Shown one piece after another: positions 27,056 through 33,632 of a DNA stretch of 36,139 nucleotides (positions are counted from its first letter, which is position 1; every line of letters starts with the position of its first letter). The translations under genes and the position numbers were made by a program. The notes under the pieces were generated by a model. The model had not been told where the DNA came from and searched no databases. It saw only the letters and a list, made by a program, of their open reading frames with translations. This DNA is from Rhodoblastus acidophilus (lineage in GTDB: Bacteria; Pseudomonadota; Alphaproteobacteria; Rhizobiales; Beijerinckiaceae): the NCBI RefSeq assembly GCF_025961575.1, contig NZ_JAOQNX010000043.1, positions 1 to 36,139 on the forward strand. The letters run 5' to 3'.

Positions 27056-27298
27056 TCAGTCGCGATCGTGGTGGTGATAATGATCGTGATCGTGGTGATG
27101 GCTCCCCCAGCCATGGCCGCCGGGGCGCCGGGGTCCGCCGCCCGAATGGGCGATCGCCTGCGACGACAGCGTCGTCGACAGCAGCAGGGTGATCGCCGGC
27201 GGCGTGACCGCCGAGAACCGGCCAAGAGCGGACAGGAACGCCCGTCGATCCGCGGCTTCGGCCGTTGTGGCCGGCTTGTCGTCTGCCTCATCAGTCAT
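27056..27298 (-). CDS. small His-rich exported or precursor peptide
   Basis: An 80-residue protein. Residues 1-17 are polar and acidic; then DRRAFLSALGRF and a moderately hydrophobic part (PPAITLLLSTTLSSQAIA) end in an AxA-type cleavage site after Ala50. RRAFL resembles a twin-arginine export motif, weakened by a Thr-Pro-Pro break. The last 30 residues are Gly- and His-rich (HSGGGPRRPGG..., ten His plus several Asp). The start at 27298 has GGAGAG ~5 nt upstream. I recall short proteins with this VTPPAxTLLLSTT-type leader beside HPr-kinase-like cassettes but know no function. It is divergent from the PqqD/kinase fusion across an AT-rich region. It may be a metal-binding secreted peptide or a modified precursor; both are inference. 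Confidence 0.72.
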   Translation of the reverse strand: MTDEADDKPATTAEAADRRAFLSALGRFSAVTPPAITLLLSTTLSSQAIAHSGGGPRRPGGHGWGSHHHDHDHYHHHDRD

Positions 27299-27384
27299 GG
27301 TTCTCTCCACAAGACATTGCGTCCAACGTGTCCGCCGGGGCTTCAGCGCGGCGGTTCCCAATCGCCCAGGCGGTCGATCGGGTG

Positions 27385-27448
27385 AGGTTAAAATGCGTTC
27401 GATAATAAATATGTTTCAAATTAAATTTATTAAACAAAAAATATCAAA
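27385..27448. promoter_or_regulatory. AT-rich island A, divergent promoter region
   Basis: A stretch of about 60 nt, almost free of G and C in a GC-rich neighbourhood, between the divergent peptide and kinase genes. It contains AATAAATATGTTTCAA (27404-27419) and TTAAATTTATTAAA, the latter largely self-complementary. The word AATAAATAT recurs in island B. Such islands fit promoters under AT-binding regulators (the MucR/Ros or H-NS-like type); no regulator is identified here. Confidence 0.5.
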
Positions 27449-28627
27449 ATGGGCACTTTCCCGGATTTAAAAGCCTTTACCGATCCTTCAACATCGGTTC
27501 TCGCCGAACGGATGGACCGGATGACCGTGACGATGCCGCGCTGCGTTGAACCCGACCCGGAGGCCGCCGACCTGCGCCCCGCCGCCGCCTTTGCCCTGTT
27601 CGACGGCCAGCCCACGGTGTTCTGCGAGGCCGCGCAGGCGCTGTACCGGCTCAATCCGGTCGCCGCGCTCATCTGGCGCGGCCTCGACGAGGGCGGCGTC
27701 GCCGGGGCGCGCGCGGCGCTGACCGAGGCCGGCCTGGATGCGAGCCTGGCGGCGCGCCACGTCAACGAGGCGGTCGAAGGCTGGCTGCGTCTGGGCCTGC
27801 TGCGCCTGAATTCTTGCGCGCAGACCGGAGCCAACACATTTTTGGTGGACGGCGCCGCTTACAGCTTTTCGACGCCCCGCAAAAAAATCCGGGATGCGAT
27901 CGCGCAGGCGTTTCCCGCAGAGACCAAACAGCTTGAGAGCCCCGCCGCGCAGTTCCAACTCATCGAATTCGGCGATTCCCTGCACATGTTCAGAAAGGGC
28001 CGTTCCGTCGGCCGCTGCGACCCGGACGAGGTCGCGCCGGCCGCCAAGGCGTTGGTCATCGCCGACATTCTGGCCCGCGACCGGACCGACATCCTGCTCC
28101 ACGCCGCCTGCCTGTCGCGGAAAGGCCGCGCGCTACTGCTGAACGGCGAGCCCGGCGCGGGCAAAACAACCCTTTCGCTGCGCCTGACCGCGAAAAACTT
28201 CGGCTATTGCGGCGACGACATCGCGCTGATCGCGCCAAACGGTCATGTCTGCGGCCTGCCATTTCCCCCCACGGTCAAGTCGGGCGCCTGGAGCCTGTTC
28301 CCCGGTCTGAAAGGCGAGGTTCATCGCCGGCCCGACGGCCAGGAGGTGATCTATGCCGCGCTCGATGGCGGCGATCACGCCAGCCGTCCGGTCGGATGGA
28401 TCGTCTTCTTGCGCAGGCAAGCGGGCGCCCCGAAATTTCTTTCCGTCGACCGCGTCGAGGCGCTGCGCCGCATCATCGCGGGCGCCCATGCGCCGGGCCG
28501 GCGGCTGACCCTCACCGGTTTCGCCACGCTGCGGCGCATTCTTGCGGAGGCCGCGACCGTCGAACTCGTCTACGGCTGCGCCGCCGAGGCCGCCGACGCG
28601 CTTTGCGATTTCTGCGATGGACCATAG
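27449..28627 (+). CDS. PqqD-like / HPr-kinase-like fusion protein
   Basis: A 392-residue protein. Residues ~30-130 look PqqD-like (ALFDGQPTVFCEAAQALYRL, LNPVAALIWRGLDEGG, then a winged helical part ending WLRLGLLRL). From ~135 there is an HPr-kinase-related domain: a beta-rich lead, LLHAACLSRKGRALLLNG, P-loop GEPGAGKTT with Lys239, then YCGDDIALI as an acidic Walker-B-like motif. PqqD proteins present peptides to modifying enzymes; HPr-kinase relatives phosphorylate serine, including lasso-peptide residues in paeninodin-type clusters. The ATG at 27449 has no Shine-Dalgarno sequence; ATG 27512 or 27521 (with GGATGG upstream) may be the true start and would leave both domains intact. It overlaps the next gene by 11 nt. 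Confidence 0.78.
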   Translation: MGTFPDLKAFTDPSTSVLAERMDRMTVTMPRCVEPDPEAADLRPAAAFALFDGQPTVFCEAAQALYRLNPVAALIWRGLDEGGVAGARAALTEAGLDASLAARHVNEAVEGWLRLGLLRLNSCAQTGANTFLVDGAAYSFSTPRKKIRDAIAQAFPAETKQLESPAAQFQLIEFGDSLHMFRKGRSVGRCDPDEVAPAAKALVIADILARDRTDILLHAACLSRKGRALLLNGEPGAGKTTLSLRLTAKNFGYCGDDIALIAPNGHVCGLPFPPTVKSGAWSLFPGLKGEVHRRPDGQEVIYAALDGGDHASRPVGWIVFLRRQAGAPKFLSVDRVEALRRIIAGAHAPGRRLTLTGFATLRRILAEAATVELVYGCAAEAADALCDFCDGP

Positions 28628-29669
28628 CCGCGCCTTCGCCGACCTCTGTCTTTGCCTTCGCGGCGCGCTTCCGCCTGAGCCCGACTGGATGGCGATCGTC
28701 GCGCTCGCCAACCGCACCCTGACGACGCCGTTCCTGGTCGATGTCGTGCGCGGGCGCGGCGCAGAAATGCCCGAGGACGTCAGGAGTCTCGTAGAGACCC
28801 TGTTCGCGCGCAACCTGGCCCGCAACGAAAGGCTCACCGCGCAACTCGGCGAGACCTTGGCGGCGCTGAACGCGCATGGCGTTACCCCCGTCCTGCTGAA
28901 GGGCGCAGCCACGCTCGCCGCAAGCGATTGCGACAGCGCGGGCCGCCGGCTGTCCTGCGATCTCGACCTGCTGATCGCGCCGCAGGAGCGCGCGGCGACT
29001 TTCGACGCCCTGGCGCGCATCGGCTATCGCGTCTTCCGCCGCGCGAACGCCGGAAAATGGTTCGTCGATCTCGGACGGCCGGGCGATGTCGGCATGGTTG
29101 ATCTGCACGTCGCGCCGCCCGGCCCCGCCCACCATTACCAGCTTCTGGGCGAGGTGGCGGCGCGCTGCCGTCCCGTGACCGTCGGGCTGGGCCTCGCGCT
29201 TCTGCCGTCGCCCGTCGCCCAGGCGCTGATCATGGTCGTTCACGACCAGTTCCAGGACCACGGTTACTGGCTGGGCGACATCGATATGCGCCATCTGCTC
29301 GATCTTCGCGACCTCGCGGCGCACGAGGATTTTGACTGGAGCGAACTGTCGGCGCTCGCGGTGGGGGAGCTCGGCCGCAACGCGCTGGAGACGCAAGTGC
29401 TCGCGCTCCACGCCTTGCTGGGCGTCGACACGCCTGCGGACCTGCGCCGCCGGTTCGTTCCCCGCCTTCAGCATCGCCGCCGCATGCTGCAGCTGCGGTT
29501 TCCAGAGCTGCGTCCGATCTTCATGGCCGCCGGCGTTCTCGATTTGCTGCATTATCGCAGCGAGGTGAGGCCACAGACGGGGCCGCGCCAGACGCGCTTG
29601 CTTCCCAAGGTGGAAACTCTGGGCTTTTTTCTGGCCCGCGCGCGGCAACGCCGGAACGCCAAACTTTAA
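28617..29669 (+). CDS. nucleotidyltransferase family protein
   Basis: A 350-residue protein of the uncharacterised nucleotidyltransferase group often found with HPr-kinase-like genes. The core has VTPVLLKGAATLA (Lys95) and RLSCDLDLLI with Asp115 and Asp117, the paired acids of a polymerase-beta-type metal site. A central VDLHVAPP supplies a probable third acid. The rest is helical with charged segments. Members occur in lasso-peptide and capsule-like clusters; the transferred group and acceptor are unknown. It overlaps the kinase fusion gene by 11 nt, so the two are co-translated and probably work together. Confidence 0.8.
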   Translation: MDHSRAFADLCLCLRGALPPEPDWMAIVALANRTLTTPFLVDVVRGRGAEMPEDVRSLVETLFARNLARNERLTAQLGETLAALNAHGVTPVLLKGAATLAASDCDSAGRRLSCDLDLLIAPQERAATFDALARIGYRVFRRANAGKWFVDLGRPGDVGMVDLHVAPPGPAHHYQLLGEVAARCRPVTVGLGLALLPSPVAQALIMVVHDQFQDHGYWLGDIDMRHLLDLRDLAAHEDFDWSELSALAVGELGRNALETQVLALHALLGVDTPADLRRRFVPRLQHRRRMLQLRFPELRPIFMAAGVLDLLHYRSEVRPQTGPRQTRLLPKVETLGFFLARARQRRNAKL

Positions 29670-29674
29670 TGTCG

Positions 29675-29715
29675 AAAAATAAATATATTCAACTGGAAAT
29701 AAATTATTTAATATC
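29675..29715. promoter_or_regulatory. AT-rich island B before the acyltransferase gene
   Basis: AAAAATAAATATATTCAA followed by AAATAAATTATTTAATAT, in the 135-nt gap between the nucleotidyltransferase and acyltransferase genes. It shares AATAAATAT and a following TTCAA with island A. It may be a promoter giving the acyltransferase its own transcript, co-regulated with the peptide/kinase promoter. Confidence 0.45.
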
Positions 29716-29804
29716 GCCTCGGCTGCAGGGCTCTCGCGCGAGGCGGACCGGTGCGGCCGCGCGGCCGTTCCCATGCAACACGATGTTCTAGCGGGGATAC
29801 GAGA

Positions 29805-30440
29805 ATGGACCTGTCGCCGGGCGGAAAACTGTCTTCCGAAAATCCGGAGGAATGTCTGAAGCGCATCCGCGCTTTCATCCGCGTTCTCGCCATGCGCAAA
29901 AAGCACAGCTTCAATCGCAGGGTCTCGATCGGCGACCTGCTGACCGAACGCGCCGACAATGCCGCCGCCTGTGGTTTTGGAGAGGGCACGACCATGTACG
30001 ACAATGTTCTGGTCCTTGGCGACGTCCGGGTCGGGCGTCATTGCTGGATCGGACCCGGCTGCATCCTCGATGGCTCCGGACACGGACTGGAGATCGGCGA
30101 CTGGTGCTCGATTTCCGCGGGCGTCCAGATCTACACCCATAATGCGGTGAACAGGTCGACCTCGCTTGGCCGCCTGCCCGTCGATTATGCGCCGACAAAA
30201 ATCGGTGACGGCGTCTATATCGGCCCAAACGCCATCGTGCAGATGGGCGTGACCATCGGCGACAAGGCGATCATCGGCGCCCATGCCCTGGTCAATCGCA
30301 ACGTTCCCGCCGGCGCCAAGGCTTACGGCGCGCCGGCGAGACTTGTCGCAATGGACCTCAGCGCTCCTTCATCGCCCGCTCCGCCTGATCCCACAGCGGC
30401 TTCGTCAGATAGGACAGGGCGGTCCGCTCCGGGGTCTTGA
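29805..30440 (+). CDS. hexapeptide-repeat acyltransferase
   Basis: A 211-residue left-handed beta-helix protein. Residues ~65-165 are hexapeptide repeats (VLGDVRVGRHCWIGPGC, KIGDGVYIGPNAIV, VTIGDKAIIGAHALV), with the likely catalytic His112 in YTHNAV and the usual end YGAPARLV. Relatives O- or N-acylate sugars and other small molecules with acetyl-CoA. The last ~28 residues are low-complexity Pro/Ser/Ala and overlap the convergent hlyD gene by 83 nt. The start at 29805 follows GCGGGGATACGAGA; an upstream start at 29751 gives an unlikely N-terminus. Context points to surface glycan or peptide modification, not proven. Confidence 0.83.
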   Translation: MDLSPGGKLSSENPEECLKRIRAFIRVLAMRKKHSFNRRVSIGDLLTERADNAAACGFGEGTTMYDNVLVLGDVRVGRHCWIGPGCILDGSGHGLEIGDWCSISAGVQIYTHNAVNRSTSLGRLPVDYAPTKIGDGVYIGPNAIVQMGVTIGDKAIIGAHALVNRNVPAGAKAYGAPARLVAMDLSAPSSPAPPDPTAASSDRTGRSAPGS

Positions 30441-31656
30441 CGAAGACCTCGACCGGCATGCCCGGCGTCAGCTTCGCCGAACCCAGCCGTTTGACCTCGT
30501 CCGCCTTCAGTTCGACCCGCGCCTTATAAAAACCCGCGCCGGTCTTCTGGTCCTGCGTGGCGTCCGCCGCGACCATGGCGACGGGGCCCTCGATTTCCGG
30601 CGTGGTCTTCTGGTTGAAGGCGGAGAAGCGCAGCGCCGCCGTCTGCCCGACATGAACCTGGTCAATGTCGTTCGGCGCGAACTTGACCTCGACAGCCAAA
30701 GCATCGGCTTCCGGCACGATCAGCATGATCTGCTCTCCCGGCGAGATCACCCCGCCTACCGTATGAACGGACAGTTCATGCACGCGGCCGGATTGCGGCG
30801 CGCGAATGTCGACGCGGTTGAGCTGGTCGACCGCCGCGACCTTCCTCTCCGCGAGTTCCGACAGTTTGGAGCGCGTGTCGATCAAATCCTTGCCGACCTC
30901 GCTGCGCAAATCCTGATCGATCTGGATGATCTGCAATTCGATCTCGGACGCCTTGCCCCGGGTCTGCGCGATCATGCCGGCGAGCTGGCTGCTTTCGCCT
31001 TCGAGCCGCGCGGCCTCGCGCTCCATCGCATTGATCTTGTTGAGCGGAATCAGCTTCTTGTCCCAGAGCGTGCGCAGGCCCTCCAGCTCCTTGTGAACCA
31101 GCTCGACTTCCTTGCGCTTGGCCTCCGCCTGCCCCTGATACCCCTGGATCTCGTCCTGCAATTGCGCGCTGCGCTCCTTGAGCTGCGCCTTCTGGCCATT
31201 GCGCGCCTGGCGGCGCAGGTCGAAAAGCCGTTTTTCCGCGCTGATCGCCTTGCCCGCATCGGAATTTTCGCGCACGCGATCCAGCAGGGTTTTGGGGAAT
31301 GCGATCGCGTCCGCATTGTCGCGTTCGCTCTCCAGCCGCGCCTCGCGCGCCAGGAGCTCGTCCACGCCCTTGGTCACGACGGCGGCGTTGGCGGCGGTCT
31401 GGGTCTGGTCGAGCCGGACCAGGATGTCGCCGGCCTTGACCTCGTCGCCGTCGCGCACGCGCAATTCGCTGACGATGCCGCCGGTGGCGTGCTGCACCTT
31501 CTTCACGCTGGAATCGACGACGACGACGCCCTGGCCGATCACCGCGCCGGAGAGACGGCTGGTGGCCGCCCAGCCGCCGATGCCGAAGGTCACGCACAGG
31601 CTGAGCGCCCCGCCCACGACCATGTAGCGCTGGATTGAATTGATCGCCGTGGTCAT
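30358..31656 (-). CDS. HlyD-family type I secretion adaptor
   Basis: A 432-residue membrane-fusion protein. One N-terminal membrane segment (about 14-34) is followed by a biotinyl-lipoyl half-motif (VQHATGGIVSELRVRDGDEV), long coiled-coil hairpins (about 90-280), the returning lipoyl half (VDIRAPQSGRVHELSVHTVGGVI, split) and a beta-barrel part (VEVKFAPNDIDQVHVGQ) near the C-terminus. This is the PrtE/HlyD class that links the ABC exporter to a TolC-type outer-membrane channel. The ATG at 31656 overlaps the exporter stop (ATGA) with GGAG 7 nt upstream. No tolC gene is in the window. Confidence 0.94.
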   Translation of the reverse strand: MTTAINSIQRYMVVGGALSLCVTFGIGGWAATSRLSGAVIGQGVVVVDSSVKKVQHATGGIVSELRVRDGDEVKAGDILVRLDQTQTAANAAVVTKGVDELLAREARLESERDNADAIAFPKTLLDRVRENSDAGKAISAEKRLFDLRRQARNGQKAQLKERSAQLQDEIQGYQGQAEAKRKEVELVHKELEGLRTLWDKKLIPLNKINAMEREAARLEGESSQLAGMIAQTRGKASEIELQIIQIDQDLRSEVGKDLIDTRSKLSELAERKVAAVDQLNRVDIRAPQSGRVHELSVHTVGGVISPGEQIMLIVPEADALAVEVKFAPNDIDQVHVGQTAALRFSAFNQKTTPEIEGPVAMVAADATQDQKTGAGFYKARVELKADEVKRLGSAKLTPGMPVEVFVKTPERTALSYLTKPLWDQAERAMKER

Positions 31657-33566
31657 CGCGCGCTCCACTTTCCTGAATTGTCCGCGACCACGTTCAGATT
31701 GACGGGCTTGCGCAGCACCCTGTTGAGCACCTCCTCCTTGGGGCCGAACGCCTGGATGCGCCCGGAACCGACCACCAGCACATGATCGACGCTTTCCAGC
31801 GCCTTGGGCCGATGGGCGACGATGACGACGATGCCGCCGCGCTCGCGCACGCCAGAGATGGCGGCGTTCAAAGCCTCCTCGCCCTCGCCGTCGAGATTGG
31901 ACGAGGGCTCGTCGAGCACGACGAGGAAGGGATCGCCGTAAAGCGCGCGGGCCAGTCCGATCCTTTGGCGCTGCCCAGCCGAAAGCGCGACGCCGCCTTC
32001 GCCGATCCGGGTCGCATAGCCGTCCGGGAAGGACAGGATCAGGTCATGCACGCCGGCGGCCTTGGCCGCCTTGAGTACGTCGGTCGCTTTCACGCCGGCA
32101 TGGAAGCGCGAGATGTTGCGGGCGATGCTGCCCTCGAACAATTCGACGTCTTGGGGCAGGTAGCCGATGTGTTTGCCAAGCGCATCCGAGGCCCATTGAT
32201 CCAGCGCCGCATTGTCGAGCTTGATCCGACCGCCGAGGCGCGGCCAGACGCCGACCAGGGCGCGCGCCAGCGTCGATTTGCCGGAGCCGCTGGGGCCGAT
32301 GATCCCGCAGGCGCTTCCGGCGCGCAGGGTGAAGGACGCGCCCGACAGAAGCGGCCGCTCGGAACCGGGCGCCGCGACATGCAGCCCTTCGACGACGAGG
32401 GAGTCGCGCGGCGCCGGCAGCGCGAGCGGCTCTTCCTCCTGCGGCAGCAGTTTCAGCAGCAGGTCGAGCCGGCGTCCCGCCTGGCGCGCGCCCACAAACC
32501 CCTTCCAGTTGGCGATGGCCACGTCGACGGGCGCGAGCGCGCGCGCCGTCAGGATCGAACCGGCGATGATGATTCCCGCCGTCGACTGCTGGTTGATGAC
32601 CAGCGTGGCGCCCACGGCGAGCACCACGGATTGCAGCACGGAGCGGAACACCCGCGAGGCGCCGCCGAGACCGCTGGCGATGTCGCTCGCCTGTTCATGC
32701 GCGGCGAGATAGGCGTGATTGGCCTCGCGCCAGCGCAAGGCGGCCTGGCCGCGCATGCCCATGGCGTGCAGCACCTCAGCGTTGCGCCGGCTCTCCGCGG
32801 CGAGCGCGCTGCGGGTCGCGCCATGGCGCGCGAAAGCGGCGGCCGGCCCCTTGGTGGTGAATTCGGTGGCGACGGTCAGCGCGATCAGAGCGAGCGCGCC
32901 GAACAGCGCGGTGACGCCGATCCAGAAATGGAACAGGAAGCAGATGCCGAGATAGACCGGCATCCAGGGAAGATCGAGAAGCGCCGTCGGACCACCGCCC
33001 GCCAGAAAGCCGCGCAACAGGTCGAGATCGCGCAGCGGCTGCAGGCCGTCGCCGTCGCCGCGGGTCTTCAGGGGCAGGCGCACCAGCGCGTCGAACACGC
33101 GCAAGCCCACGCGTTCGTCGAAATGGCGGCCGATGCGCGTGCTGATCCGCGCGCGCACGAGATCGATGCCGCCTTGGAACAGATAAAGGGTCAAAGCCAA
33201 AATCAGCAGAGCCACCAGCGTCGGCACGCTGCGGCCGGGCAGGACGCGGTCGTAAACCTGCAACATGAAGAACGAGCCGGTGAGCATCAGCAAATTGCTC
33301 AAGCCGCTGAACAGCGCGAGGCCCCAGAAAACGCTCTTGCAGGAGGCGAGAAAGGCGCGGATCTCCGAACGTGGGTCTCCGTCGAACGATGGCTGCGCCC
33401 GATGCGAAAACAGGATTTTCCGCGCGGTATCGAGCAGATCCTTCGCTTGCGCACGCAGCTTCTCTGTCCGAGCGACCAGCGCGGCCAGGCTTTTGAGAGG
33501 CCCGGTCTGGTCATTGTCGAAATGGTCCGGGGGCGAGAAATTCCCGCGTCGTTCGATATGAGTCAT
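31653..33566 (-). CDS. type I secretion ABC exporter (PrtD-like)
   Basis: A 637-residue permease-ATPase. After a polar ~75-residue N-terminal extension comes a six-helix ABC export domain (about 78-365; SGLSNLLMLTGSFFMLQVYDR-type start, split here) and an ATPase domain with Walker A GPSGSGKST (Lys430), signature LSAGQRQR, Walker B LVVLDEPSSNLD and switch His in VAHRP. It lacks a C39 peptidase, which fits a substrate with an uncleaved C-terminal signal. The ATG has AGGGAG just upstream. The gene follows the beta-helix substrate gene across a strong hairpin. Confidence 0.94.
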   Translation of the reverse strand: MTHIERRGNFSPPDHFDNDQTGPLKSLAALVARTEKLRAQAKDLLDTARKILFSHRAQPSFDGDPRSEIRAFLASCKSVFWGLALFSGLSNLLMLTGSFFMLQVYDRVLPGRSVPTLVALLILALTLYLFQGGIDLVRARISTRIGRHFDERVGLRVFDALVRLPLKTRGDGDGLQPLRDLDLLRGFLAGGGPTALLDLPWMPVYLGICFLFHFWIGVTALFGALALIALTVATEFTTKGPAAAFARHGATRSALAAESRRNAEVLHAMGMRGQAALRWREANHAYLAAHEQASDIASGLGGASRVFRSVLQSVVLAVGATLVINQQSTAGIIIAGSILTARALAPVDVAIANWKGFVGARQAGRRLDLLLKLLPQEEEPLALPAPRDSLVVEGLHVAAPGSERPLLSGASFTLRAGSACGIIGPSGSGKSTLARALVGVWPRLGGRIKLDNAALDQWASDALGKHIGYLPQDVELFEGSIARNISRFHAGVKATDVLKAAKAAGVHDLILSFPDGYATRIGEGGVALSAGQRQRIGLARALYGDPFLVVLDEPSSNLDGEGEEALNAAISGVRERGGIVVIVAHRPKALESVDHVLVVGSGRIQAFGPKEEVLNRVLRKPVNLNVVADNSGKWSAR

Positions 33567-33590
33567 GGGGCTCCCTCTGTCGGCGCCGGG

Positions 33591-33616
33591 ACGCCAGCGG
33601 CCGGAGCCGCTGGCGT
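33591..33616 (-). terminator. strong intercistronic hairpin between substrate and exporter
   Basis: ACGCCAGCGGC (33591-33601) and GCCGCTGGCGT (33606-33616) form a perfect 11-bp GC-rich stem with a 4-nt loop, 17 nt after the stop of the substrate gene and 25 nt before the exporter start. On the minus strand no T-run follows, so it is more likely an attenuator or 3'-end-protecting element that lets the substrate mRNA exceed the exporter mRNA than a full stop. Confidence 0.7.
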
Positions 33617-33632
33617 GACTTTGTTAAGAGCG

